NCBI GenBank assembly: GCA_964522525.1
Contig: CAZFWG010000097.1
Span: forward strand, 1 to 16,589
Reading direction: 5' to 3'
Origin: CAYUYV01 sp964522525
GTDB taxonomy: Bacteria; Pseudomonadota; Alphaproteobacteria; JAJFIK01
Length of the DNA: 16,589 nucleotides
Each line of letters starts with the position of its first letter. The stretch's first letter is position 1. Of this stretch, positions 1-7,797 are shown one piece after another. The notes under the pieces were generated by a model. That model ran no database searches. It saw nothing but the letters and a program-made list of their open reading frames with translations, and was not told the origin of the DNA. Both the position numbers and the translations under genes were made by a program.

Positions 1-2
1 TC

Positions 3-1187
3 GCTGGCGATATCGGCAGCATCAAGCTCGCGGTGAATGGCGGGGCGACCCAGACGGAGAGTTTTGCCCCTTATGCACTGTTCGGGGACGACGATGGTAA
101 TTTCAAGACAGGCGCGGGTCTCAACACGGGCTCGAATGCGCTCTTGATACAGATCTACAGCCAGTCCGGTGGCCAGGGTCAGAAACTGCTTGATGAAACC
201 GTCAGTTTCGATCTCTCAACGCCCGCCGCCGCGCCGCCCGTGCCGGAGCCGCAACCGGCACCCGATCCGCAACCGGATCCGGTGCCTGATCCTGCACCCG
301 ATCCCACGCCTGATCCGGTGGATGACAATCCGACGCCACCCAATTCCGATGATCAGGTCTTTTCGGGAACACCGGGTGACGACGTGATCACGACCGGGCA
401 GGGTCTGGACATCATCAATTATCAGGGTGGGAACGACACCATCACGGATTTCGATGTTCAGAATCCGGCCGGTGAACAGACCTACGACACGCTCAATGTC
501 AGCTTCAATGGTCAGGACTGGTCCCTGTCACGGCCCGACAGCTTCGTGGACTTTGTCGCGGCCCTCGAAGGTGGGGCGGACCCCCGGGCCGACGCCTATC
601 TGGATGGGGACGATCTGTTGTTTGAGCTGCCGGATCAGGGCATGATTCGGCTCGAAGGGGTCGTGGACGATATCGGACGCGACGCCCTGATCGATGCGAG
701 TGTGGATATGCTGGACTCCTCGGCCGTCATGTCCGGACCGGCTGAGGCCGTTGCGCCTGCCAATCCGGATACGGGGAATGACCCGGCGCCCGCGCCGCAA
801 ACCCCGCCCTCATCGCCGGATGGCAGTGCCTATGTCGAGGCCTTCCTGGCGACCACGGACAGCGCGACCGACCAGACCCTGACCGAAGTGGAACAGGGGG
901 GCACGGTCGATGCGGATGTTCTCTTTGACGCCGGGAATGTCACTTTCTATGTCAACCGTGCCGACGATGCGCCGGAATTCGGTTCCGTCATCCTGTCCTA
1001 CGGAGATGAAACGCAAACGGAAAATCTCGAACCCTATGCCCTGTTCGGCAATCGGGGAGACGATTTCCTGACGGGTACGGATTTCGATGTGGGTTCCCAC
1101 AGCATCGGCATCCAGATCTTTGATGAGCGGAACGGTCAGGGCGAGGTGCTGGCGGACTTCACGTTCGAGTTCGAGGTGACCGCCTGA
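3..1187 (+). CDS. Secreted modular repeat protein with RTX-like segment (5' end outside window)
   Basis: The reading frame is open from base 3 to a TGA at 1185-1187. The GTG at 33 is internal because the same domain continues upstream, so the start lies left of the window. Visible order: a beta-rich repeat (about 15-215, with PYALFGDDDGNF and a Gly-Gln-Gly turn), a Pro-Asp linker (222-350), an RTX-like stretch (about 360-458, GTPGDDVI...GGNDTITDF) running into an Asp-rich globular region (to about 700), a second Pro/Ala linker (753-824), then a second copy of the first repeat (about 981-1178, PYALFGNRGDDF). From family knowledge, PYALFGD-type repeats occur in large extracellular bacterial proteins, and Gly-Asp-rich nonapeptides bind calcium in type I-secreted proteins. 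Export and calcium binding are inferred; no catalytic motif is visible. The RTX segment is short and degenerate and not at the C-terminus, so a type I secretion signal is uncertain. No partner gene is visible in the window. Confidence 0.75.
   Translation, partial: AGDIGSIKLAVNGGATQTESFAPYALFGDDDGNFKTGAGLNTGSNALLIQIYSQSGGQGQKLLDETVSFDLSTPAAAPPVPEPQPAPDPQPDPVPDPAPDPTPDPVDDNPTPPNSDDQVFSGTPGDDVITTGQGLDIINYQGGNDTITDFDVQNPAGEQTYDTLNVSFNGQDWSLSRPDSFVDFVAALEGGADPRADAYLDGDDLLFELPDQGMIRLEGVVDDIGRDALIDASVDMLDSSAVMSGPAEAVAPANPDTGNDPAPAPQTPPSSPDGSAYVEAFLATTDSATDQTLTEVEQGGTVDADVLFDAGNVTFYVNRADDAPEFGSVILSYGDETQTENLEPYALFGNRGDDFLTGTDFDVGSHSIGIQIFDERNGQGEVLADFTFEFEVTA
15..215 (+). repeat. Beta-rich repeat unit, copy 1 (partial?)
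   Basis: This encodes a roughly 67-residue unit, GS(I/V)xL...TQTE...PYALFG...GxxF...G...IxI...GQG...(F)xFxL/V, that recurs at 981-1178 in the same reading frame. The two copies share the PYALFG core, the preceding TQTE and the GQG turn near the end. The copy may start further left, outside the window. Confidence 0.65.
240..323 (+). repeat. Pro-Asp codon repeat in linker
   Basis: A degenerate tandem run of CCNGATCC-like units encodes a (P-x-P-D)n linker, with alternating Val, Ala, Gln or Thr at the variable positions. Runs of this kind form extended, flexible spacers between exported domains. The near-identical hexamers make the tract prone to length change by slippage. Confidence 0.75.
981..1178 (+). 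repeat. Beta-rich repeat unit, copy 2
   Basis: This is the second copy of the unit seen at 15-215, at the C-terminus of the protein. It is preceded by extra related sequence from about 834 (FLATTD...VDADVLFDAGNVTFYVN), which suggests the full domain is about 115 residues and that copy 1 extends beyond the left edge. Copy divergence is substantial, so this is an old duplication. Confidence 0.65.
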
Positions 1188-1238
1188 TCAGGATGGGGCG
1201 AGGCGTGGATCGCCTGCCCGCCATATTCGCAAAGGAAT

Positions 1239-1264
1239 TGAGGAGCGGCCGTGGCCGCTCCTCA
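1239..1264. terminator. Perfect hairpin between convergent genes
   Basis: A 12-bp perfect inverted repeat (1239-1250 with 1253-1264; arm TGAGGAGCGGCC) lies 51 bp after the plus-strand stop and 17 bp past the minus-strand stop at 1282. Read on the minus strand the stem is followed by AATTCCTTT, a modest U-rich tail, so it fits best as the terminator of the peptide transporter. On the plus strand there is no T run. It is probably shared by both converging transcripts. Confidence 0.6.
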
Positions 1265-1281
1265 GCTTCAGATCCCGCCGC

Positions 1282-3072
1282 TTAATCCCGCCCGCGCATC
1301 ATCCTGTGCAGGACAGGCGAGGCGGCGGCCAGCACGAGGCCGCAGGCGATCGAGGCGGTTCCCAGCCAGAAATAGACGGTATTGAACTGGGCGAGTTCCA
1401 GGGTCCGGTCCGTGCCTTCCGGCACCACGGTCGCCTTGGAAACAAGGGCCGTGGCCACATTGGCGATGGAGATCGCCATATAGAAGACGCCCATCATGAA
1501 GCCCACCAGACGGGGCACGGAAAGCTTGGTGACCACGGAGAGGCCCACCGGCGACAGGCACAATTCCCCCGTACTGTGCAGGAGATAGAGCAGCACCAGC
1601 CAGATCAGGGAAATCGTCAGGTCGCCGCCGTCGAGCCAGATGCCCAGATTGACCACGAGGAAGCCCGCGCCGATCTGGCTCAGCCCGAGGGCGAATTTCA
1701 TCGGTGCCGACGGATTGCGGCTGCCCAGGCGCTGCCACAGGGCGGCGAAAACGGGGGCGAACAGGATGATGAAACCGGGGTTGAAGAGCGCGATCTGTTG
1801 GGCATTGAGCACGCCCGTGTCGACGAATTTGCTCTGGAACAGGATGAGCGAGGTGGGGGCCTGATCGAACAGGGTCCAGAACACGACGGAAGCCAGAGTC
1901 AGCACGATCAGCACCAGCATGGGGTCGCGTTCTTCCGCCGACAGGGAGCGGATGGAAAAGAGGGTTATGCCCAGCATGCAGGCGGTGAAGACCAGGGTGA
2001 TGGTGATCTCGAACAGATTGAATTCCCCGAGGATCCCGACCTCGGTAATGCCGATCAGCACGAAGAGATCGGCCGGGCCGTAAAGGCTGAGATATTTCAC
2101 GGTCAGATAGGTCAAGGCCACGCCGCCGATCGACCCCAGATAGATGACGGCTTCCCGCGAGAGCGGACCGAAAACAGGCGTGTGCAGATGTTCCGGGTCC
2201 GGTGGATCGGCCCGACCTTCCAACCAGGACTGGCCGCTCAGAAAAACGATCAGTCCCGCGAGCATCCCGATGCCGGCGAGGCCGAAACCATAGGCCCAGC
2301 CATAGGTGATGCCCAGATAGGCCACCGTGAAGATGCCGGCGATGGAACCGATATTGATCCCCATGTAGAAAATGGTGAAGCCCGCGTCCCGCCGGGCGTC
2401 TCCGCGCGGATAGAGGGCCCCCACCACGGCGGCGATATTGGCCTTCAGGAACCCGGTTCCCACGATGATCAGGGACAGGGCCAGGAACATCATGTTCTGG
2501 CCGAAAGGATCCGCGCGCCGGTCGATCTCGCCGGTCAGGGTGACCGCCGTGCCGCTGGCGTCCTCATAGGTGACGTTCCGCGTGGCATCGTCCACGGCGC
2601 CTTCGACGACGGCGATCCGGGTCACCGGCCGCCCCGCGCCGTCTATGGCAATGATCCGGCCGAACTGCTCGCCGTGGGGATCCGTCCCCTTGACCACGGA
2701 GAGGGTATAGACCCGATCGCCCACGGTCAGGGTTTCCGTGGCCGGGCGTCCCTCAAAGGCCATGGCGAAATGACCGAGCGTGATCAGGATCGCCCCGAAC
2801 GCCACCGCTTTGCGCGCGCCCAGATATTTGTCGGCCAGATAGCCGCCGACCAGGGGCGCAAGGTAGACCATGCCCGCATAAGCGGCATAGATTCCGTAGG
2901 CGGTCTTTTCGTTCTCCAGGAAGTGCCAGATCAGATAGGTGACGAGCAGCGCCCGCATGCCGTAATAAGAGAAGCGTTCCCACATCTCGGCGAAGAACAA
3001 GACGAGAAGACCGCGCGGATGACCGATAAAGGCGCGGTCCCCCGGCGCGGGGGTAAAGCTGTCACTGGTCAT
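1282..3072 (-). CDS. Proton-dependent oligopeptide transporter, POT/PTR family of the major facilitator superfamily
   Basis: This is probably an inner-membrane H+-coupled di/tripeptide symporter of 596 residues. Family signatures: the ExxER motif with YYG in TM1 (E29, E32, R33, Y36-G38), GTGFLKANI (205-213), the PTR signature FYMGINIGS (235-243), and the C-terminal-half stretch GELCLSPVGLS followed by TKL. About 12-14 hydrophobic segments are visible. It is longer than the usual roughly 500 residues because a polar segment of about 85 residues (roughly 106-190) sits between TM3 and TM4, predicted to face the periplasm. In GTGFLKANI the commonly seen Pro is Ala. The ATG at 3070-3072 is supported by GAGGGA at 3078-3083 (minus strand), five bases upstream. 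It stands alone on this strand with no linked peptidase. The family assignment is firm; the substrate range is inferred. Confidence 0.93.
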   Translation of the reverse strand: MTSDSFTPAPGDRAFIGHPRGLLVLFFAEMWERFSYYGMRALLVTYLIWHFLENEKTAYGIYAAYAGMVYLAPLVGGYLADKYLGARKAVAFGAILITLGHFAMAFEGRPATETLTVGDRVYTLSVVKGTDPHGEQFGRIIAIDGAGRPVTRIAVVEGAVDDATRNVTYEDASGTAVTLTGEIDRRADPFGQNMMFLALSLIIVGTGFLKANIAAVVGALYPRGDARRDAGFTIFYMGINIGSIAGIFTVAYLGITYGWAYGFGLAGIGMLAGLIVFLSGQSWLEGRADPPDPEHLHTPVFGPLSREAVIYLGSIGGVALTYLTVKYLSLYGPADLFVLIGITEVGILGEFNLFEITITLVFTACMLGITLFSIRSLSAEERDPMLVLIVLTLASVVFWTLFDQAPTSLILFQSKFVDTGVLNAQQIALFNPGFIILFAPVFAALWQRLGSRNPSAPMKFALGLSQIGAGFLVVNLGIWLDGGDLTISLIWLVLLYLLHSTGELCLSPVGLSVVTKLSVPRLVGFMMGVFYMAISIANVATALVSKATVVPEGTDRTLELAQFNTVYFWLGTASIACGLVLAAASPVLHRMMRGRD

Positions 3073-3323
3073 GGAAATCCCTCAACACACGCGGCATGGT
3101 AGCCGCCACCTGACCGAACGGTGTGGGATTTTCCGGGCCTTGGCAAGGGCAGGGCGGGCCAGGGTGGCGCGTTGATGTCCTTTCCCGTAGCGTGCGCTCG
3201 AATCTTGGTGACCTTCCCGTCGGGCCTGCTGGTGTCTGGTGTTTTCACCGGAAGCCTTGGCGGATCGGCGGGCACGTCCCGCGCCGCTGCCGGACGGCAG
3301 CCCTTCAGCGAGATCATGAGAGC
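3073..3323. other. Divergent intergenic region between transporter and methyltransferase
   Basis: These 251 bp separate two divergently transcribed genes and must carry both promoters, but I see no convincing -35/-10 pair for either. It holds the transporter's Shine-Dalgarno (3078-3083, minus strand) and a small GC hairpin (GCTGCC at 3286-3291 with GGCAGC at 3296-3301) just upstream of the methyltransferase start. An in-frame extension of the methyltransferase reading frame back to 3123 is Arg/Gly/Trp-rich and looks non-coding. Confidence 0.6.
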
Positions 3324-4265
3324 ATGGAAAAAGAACATTTCATCAACGCGTTACAGTCCTTTGTCACGAGCTTTGAAATGCGCCTTGATCAGCGGGGGGA
3401 GGGTGAATACGCCCTGCTCATTCCCGGCTACCGTCCGATCCGCCGGCCGGCGCCGAAACGGCGCAAACTGTTTTCGCGCAAGAACAAGAATGCTGTTTTC
3501 TATGAAGAGGCGGCTACTGCGGCCCTGAGTTATTTCTTCACCCATTTCCCGATCGGCACATTCTACGACGTGGGCGCCAGTCAAGGCTATTTCGCGGAAC
3601 TCGCCCTCAACTATGAGGCCAAAGACATCGCGACTTTGGCCTTCGAGGCGCGTCCCCAGCCTTATGAAAAACTCGCCGAGGCGCTCAAGCCCTATGCTCA
3701 ATCCGGACGGGTGGCGGAACCCGTGCTGGCCGCGTTGTCCGACGAACATGTGGGCGCCCACAGGATCTGGTTTTCGCTGACCAAGGTGTTTGACGAAAAG
3801 CCGCCGGAGGCCGCCTATCGGGATTCATGGGTGACACGGACGAAATATGCGCTGCGCGGCGTTAAGGGACGTGATTCCCTGATGGAAGCCATGGTCGATG
3901 TCACGTCCCTGGATCACATCGCGGCAACCCGAGACCGCTATCCGGATCTGATCAAGATCGATGTGGATGGCTTCGAGGCGAAAGTCCTGCCCGGCACCCA
4001 GGAGATCATAGAAGCCAAGAAGCCGACCCTTTTCCTGGAACTCCACCGCAAGAAGTTCATTGAACGCTTCGGGGTGGAACGGCGCGACATTGTCCGCCCC
4101 CTTTTCGAGGCGGGCTATGAGGCCCTTCTGTTGGACAACCACCACAACCGCAAGGGGTCCATCCTGCCGATCGAGTTCGACAACCCGGTCATTGATCGGG
4201 AGGAGACGGATATGCTGATTTTCTACCATCCGGATCGTCTGGCGGAGGCGGGTGCGCCGGCCTGA
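3324..4265 (+). CDS. FkbM family SAM-dependent methyltransferase
   Basis: This 313-residue protein has the FkbM (Methyltransf_21) core. SAM-binding motif I is FYDVGASQGYFA (80-91). An acidic residue follows the next strand in AFEARP (E109). The family motif LIKIDVDGFEAKVLPG spans 209-224, and FLELHRKKF follows at 237-245. From family knowledge, FkbM enzymes O-methylate sugars or hydroxyl groups of polyketides, glycans and glycolipids in the cytoplasm; the acceptor cannot be told here because no glycosyltransferase or polysaccharide genes are adjacent. The first 55 residues include a strongly basic patch (38-56) that is not part of the core. The start ATG at 3324 was chosen because the frame upstream (back to 3123) has atypical composition; the Shine-Dalgarno is weak (GAG at 3318-3320). 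It ends 48 bp before the promoter of the next gene. Confidence 0.85.
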   Translation: MEKEHFINALQSFVTSFEMRLDQRGEGEYALLIPGYRPIRRPAPKRRKLFSRKNKNAVFYEEAATAALSYFFTHFPIGTFYDVGASQGYFAELALNYEAKDIATLAFEARPQPYEKLAEALKPYAQSGRVAEPVLAALSDEHVGAHRIWFSLTKVFDEKPPEAAYRDSWVTRTKYALRGVKGRDSLMEAMVDVTSLDHIAATRDRYPDLIKIDVDGFEAKVLPGTQEIIEAKKPTLFLELHRKKFIERFGVERRDIVRPLFEAGYEALLLDNHHNRKGSILPIEFDNPVIDREETDMLIFYHPDRLAEAGAPA

Positions 4266-4312
4266 ACCGGGACGCGCGCCAACGCGCTATGGCGTCGCCT
4301 CGCCCGGCTTGA

Positions 4313-4340
4313 TTGACACGGGCCGCCCATGGCCGATACT
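4313..4340 (+). promoter_or_regulatory. Candidate sigma70 promoter of the BNR-propeller gene
   Basis: A perfect TTGACA -35 box (4313-4318) lies 16 bp from GATACT (4335-4340), which matches TATAAT at four of six positions. Transcription would start near 4347, leaving a leader of about 32 bases before the ATG at 4379. It sits just after the methyltransferase stop, so the propeller gene is probably its own transcription unit. Confidence 0.55.
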
Positions 4341-4365
4341 CGATGCCAACCTGAACGAACATTTT

Positions 4366-4371
4366 GGGAGG
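4366..4371 (+). promoter_or_regulatory. Shine-Dalgarno deciding the propeller gene start
   Basis: GGGAGG lies seven bases before the ATG at 4379. The upstream in-frame TTG at 4364 overlaps this site and has no ribosome-binding site of its own, so 4379 is taken as the start. Confidence 0.8.
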
Positions 4372-4378
4372 CTCGGTC

Positions 4379-7300
4379 ATGGGGCTTGGAAATTGGATGG
4401 CGCGCGTTTCGGGCGCCCAGGCTTGGATGCCGACACTGGCGCTTCTGGTTGCTCTGCCGGCGGCTTCCTGTCTGGCCCAGGATGACCGGACGGAAGAGAA
4501 GGACACCAAAAAGGATCCCTTCGCCGGCCTCTCCTTGCGCAATATCGGACCGGCCTATCCCTCCGGGCGGATCTCGGACTTCGCGTTCCATCCCAAAAAG
4601 GATCATGTCTATTTTGCCGGCACCGCGTCGGGCAATCTGTGGCACACGGAAAATGCGGGCACGACCTGGACCCCCGTCTTCGACAAGGAGGGCTCTTATG
4701 CCATCGGTGTCGTGGAAATCGCGCCATCGAACCCGCTGATCGTCTGGGTGGGAACGGGCGAGAACAACGCCCAGCGCTCGGTGGCCTATGGGGACGGCGT
4801 CTACAAGTCCGTCGACGGGGGCAAGAGCTGGTCCCATATGGGCTTGAAGGAGTCCGGCCATATCAGCCAGATCTGGATCGATCCCCGTGACGCCGACACG
4901 GTGCTGGTCGCGGCCCAGGGGCCCTTATGGAGCAATGGCGGGGACCGGGGGCTCTACCGCACCAAGGATGGCGGCGCGACCTGGGAGCGCATCCTGGAGA
5001 TCGATGAATATACCGGCATCAACGAATTCGTCGTCCATCCGGGCGACAAGGATGTCATCGTTGCCTCGAGCTACCAGCGCCGTCGTCATGTCTGGACCCT
5101 GATCAATGGCGGTCCGGGCAGCGGCATTCACAAGACGACGGATGGCGGTGAGACCTGGCGCAAGATTGCGGCTGGGTTGCCCAAGGATCATATGGGGCGG
5201 ATCGGACTGGGGCATTGGTCCCAGTCGCTCACGCGCCGCCAGTCGCGCCGGGTCGGTCCGACACGCTGGGTCGATCGCGATGCCGATCTTCTCTATGCGA
5301 TCATCGAAGCCAATGACGAGGAGAAGGGCGTCTATGCGTCGACGGACTTCGGCGAGCGGTGGGAGAAGCGCTCCAGCCATCTGACGACAAGCCCGCAATA
5401 TTATAACGAGATCGTGGTCGATCCCCAGGAGCCCGAGCGGCTCTATTCCCTCGATACGTTCACGAATATTTCCGAGGACGGTGGGCGGACCTGGGAACGG
5501 CTCTCGATTGACCACCGCCATGTGGACGACCATGCCCTGTGGATCGATAATGAAGATACCGCGCATCTGATCATCGGGGGCGATGGCGGAATCTATGAAA
5601 GCTATGACCGGGGTCAGACCTGGCGGCACATCCAGAACCTGCCCATCACCCAGTTCTACCGGATCGAGCCGGACAATGCCGAACCCTTCTACAATGTTTG
5701 CGGCGGCACCCAGGACAACAATTCCCTGTGCGGACCGTCCCGGACGACCGTGGTGCACGGCATCGCCAATGCGGATTGGCACATCATTCTGGGCGGCGAC
5801 GGCTACAAGCCCCAGATCGATCCGGACGACACCAACATCGTCTACACCCAATACCAATATGGCGGTCTCGCGCGGTATGACCGGCGCACCCAGGAGCGTG
5901 TCTACATCACGCCCCAGCCTGGATCGGGCGAGGACGACTATAAATGGAACTGGAACACGCCGCTCCTGATCAGCCCGCACAATCCAAAACGCATCTATTA
6001 CGCGGCGGAATATGTCTTCCAGTCCGATGACCGGGGGGACAACTGGAAGATCATCTCGCCTGACCTGACCCGTCAGCTCGACCGCAACGAACTGCCGGTC
6101 ATGGACCGGGTCTGGGGTGTCGACACCATCGCCAAGAACGACTCCACCTCGATCTATGGCAGCATCATCGCCCTTGATGAGAGCCCGCTTCAAGAGGGCT
6201 TGATCTATGTCGGCAGCGACGACGGGGTGATCAGTGTGACCGAGGATGGGGGGGAGACCTGGCGCTCCGCCCGCAGCTTTTCGTCCGTCCCCGACATGTC
6301 CCTTGTCGAAGACATCATCGCGTCCGTTCATGACGAGAACGTCGCCTATGCCGTTTTCGACAACCACAAGAAGGGCGACTACAAGCCCTATGTCCTGAAG
6401 ACCACGGACAAGGGCCGGAGCTGGCGGCCCATCATGGGCGATCTGCCGGACTGGGGATCCGCCCACACCATTGCCGAGGACCATGTCGACCCGGATTTGC
6501 TCTTTGTGGGGACGGAATTCGGCCTGTTCTACACCCAGGACGGCGGTGACGGCTGGGTGCGGATGACCTCGGGCTTTCCGACCATCGCCGTGCGGGATCT
6601 GGAGATCCAGCGGCGGGAGAATGATCTCGTGGTCGGCACCTTCGGCCGGAGCATCTATATTCTCGATGACTACACGCCCTTGCGCACCAAAGCCGGTCAG
6701 CTTGAGGACGAAGAGGCTGTCCTGTTCGCGGTCAAGGATGCCTGGCTCTATGTGGAAGGGGATCTTTGGGGCGCCCGCGTGAAGGGGTCCCAGGGGCACC
6801 AATTCTACACGGCAGAGAACCCGCCCTTCGGCGCCGTCTTCACCTATCACCTGCGCGATGGCCTGGAGACCAAGGCGAAGACGCGCCGCAAGGCTGAGAT
6901 CGAGATCGAAAAGGACGGGGGAGACACGCCCTATCCGTCCTGGGAGGCACTGCGCGAAGAAGACCTCGAGGACGAGCCCGCTCTCGTTTTGACGATCACG
7001 GATGAAGACGGGGCGGTGGTGCGCCGGATCACGGGACCGGCCAAGCCGGGGCTCCACCGGGTGGCCTGGGATCTGCGCCTCGACGCGCCCGATGCGGTCA
7101 AGGTGGGAGCGGCCGGCAAAAGGCCGCCCTGGGCCCGCGCGCCCTTCGGGCCGCTCGTGGTGCCGGGCCGTTACACGGTACAGATGGCCAAACAGGTCGA
7201 CGGTGTTCTGGAGACGATGGGCGCGCCCCAGAGTTTCACGGTCAAGCCCCTGGGCCGTTCGCCGGAAGCCACCGGTGATCGCGTGGCGCTGCTCGATTTC

Positions 7301-7753
7301 CAGAAGCGCACGGGCGCACTGGCCTCGGCGGTGGAAGGGGCCTTGCGCTTCACGACGGAGATGCAGGACCGCGTGGACCATCTGAAAGTGGCTTGGACCC
7401 GCACGCCCGGTGCCACGGCGGCGCAACGGGCCGAACTGCGGGGCCTCGAGGCGCAGCTCGATGACATCAATGTCCGGTTGCGAGGGGATCGGACGATCGG
7501 GTCCCGCAATGAGCCGACGCCAGTCTCGATCCGCAGCCGCGTCCAGAGCATCGTCAATGGTCATTGGCACGCCCAGGCGCCGGCGACCGGCCTCCATCAG
7601 GATGCCTATGATGTGGCCGCGACCGAGTTCGAGGCCGTGCTCGCCGAGATCACGGCCCTGGAGAGCGCCCTTAAGGCTCTTGAAACCCAGTGGCAGGCGC
7701 TTGGGGCGCCTGCGACCCCTGGTCGTCTGCCGGTCTGGCAACGGGAGGGCTGA
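4379..7753 (+). CDS. Exported VPS10/sortilin-like BNR (Asp-box) beta-propeller protein, often annotated 'glycosyl hydrolase'
   Basis: This 1124-residue protein has an N-terminal hydrophobic segment (about 17-29). Cleavage may be after AASCLA; the Cys gives only a weak lipobox because Ala replaces the usual Leu. About eleven Asp-box motifs of the form S/TxDxGxxW follow (SVDGGKSW, TKDGGATW, TTDGGETW, SEDGGRTW, TEDGGETW and others), giving one or two propellers. Family landmarks include LRNIGP, HVDDHALW, GGTQDNN, NWNTPLLISPH and GTFGRSIYILDD. After the propellers come an Ig/FnIII-like stretch (LVLTITDEDG) and a helical C-terminus. From family knowledge, such proteins of about 1050-1100 residues are common in Bacteroidota and Proteobacteria and are labelled VPS10 or GH74-like by propeller similarity; enzymatic activity is not established. 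An Arg-rich insert at about 276-303 is unlike the family. Periplasmic or surface location is inferred. Confidence 0.88.
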   Translation: MGLGNWMARVSGAQAWMPTLALLVALPAASCLAQDDRTEEKDTKKDPFAGLSLRNIGPAYPSGRISDFAFHPKKDHVYFAGTASGNLWHTENAGTTWTPVFDKEGSYAIGVVEIAPSNPLIVWVGTGENNAQRSVAYGDGVYKSVDGGKSWSHMGLKESGHISQIWIDPRDADTVLVAAQGPLWSNGGDRGLYRTKDGGATWERILEIDEYTGINEFVVHPGDKDVIVASSYQRRRHVWTLINGGPGSGIHKTTDGGETWRKIAAGLPKDHMGRIGLGHWSQSLTRRQSRRVGPTRWVDRDADLLYAIIEANDEEKGVYASTDFGERWEKRSSHLTTSPQYYNEIVVDPQEPERLYSLDTFTNISEDGGRTWERLSIDHRHVDDHALWIDNEDTAHLIIGGDGGIYESYDRGQTWRHIQNLPITQFYRIEPDNAEPFYNVCGGTQDNNSLCGPSRTTVVHGIANADWHIILGGDGYKPQIDPDDTNIVYTQYQYGGLARYDRRTQERVYITPQPGSGEDDYKWNWNTPLLISPHNPKRIYYAAEYVFQSDDRGDNWKIISPDLTRQLDRNELPVMDRVWGVDTIAKNDSTSIYGSIIALDESPLQEGLIYVGSDDGVISVTEDGGETWRSARSFSSVPDMSLVEDIIASVHDENVAYAVFDNHKKGDYKPYVLKTTDKGRSWRPIMGDLPDWGSAHTIAEDHVDPDLLFVGTEFGLFYTQDGGDGWVRMTSGFPTIAVRDLEIQRRENDLVVGTFGRSIYILDDYTPLRTKAGQLEDEEAVLFAVKDAWLYVEGDLWGARVKGSQGHQFYTAENPPFGAVFTYHLRDGLETKAKTRRKAEIEIEKDGGDTPYPSWEALREEDLEDEPALVLTITDEDGAVVRRITGPAKPGLHRVAWDLRLDAPDAVKVGAAGKRPPWARAPFGPLVVPGRYTVQMAKQVDGVLETMGAPQSFTVKPLGRSPEATGDRVALLDFQKRTGALASAVEGALRFTTEMQDRVDHLKVAWTRTPGATAAQRAELRGLEAQLDDINVRLRGDRTIGSRNEPTPVSIRSRVQSIVNGHWHAQAPATGLHQDAYDVAATEFEAVLAEITALESALKALETQWQALGAPATPGRLPVWQREG

Positions 7754-7764
7754 GGAGAAGATCT

Positions 7765-7797
7765 TTTGGGGGAGTGCCGCTCAAGCGCTCCCCCAAA
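7765..7797. terminator. Hairpin after the propeller gene, no U tract
   Basis: TTTGGGGGAG (7765-7774) pairs perfectly with CTCCCCCAAA (7788-7797). Three further inner pairs, one of them wobble, leave a seven-base loop. It begins 12 bp after the stop. No T run follows on either strand, so it may stabilise the 3' end or act in Rho-dependent termination rather than being a textbook intrinsic terminator. Confidence 0.5.

Noticed and set aside
1306..3102. A 598-codon open frame on the plus strand opposite the peptide transporter
   Set aside because: Gly, Glu, His and Gln-rich low-complexity translation with no recognisable domain; the transporter on the other strand has clear motifs and a good Shine-Dalgarno.
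3123..3323. N-terminal extension of the methyltransferase frame
   Set aside because: The extra 67 codons are Arg/Gly/Trp-rich, unlike the rest of the protein, and precede the normal FkbM-type N-terminus; read as intergenic DNA.
4925..7741. A 938-codon open frame on the minus strand, fully opposite the propeller gene
   Set aside because: Its composition (Arg, Asp, Gly, Ile, His-rich) is that expected from reading a GC-rich gene backwards with few stop codons; no family motif or ribosome-binding site, and the plus-strand gene is unmistakable.
4379..7753. Calling the propeller a glycoside hydrolase
   Set aside because: The label comes from Asp-box propeller similarity to GH74-like and sialidase families; I could not identify catalytic acids, so only the fold is claimed.
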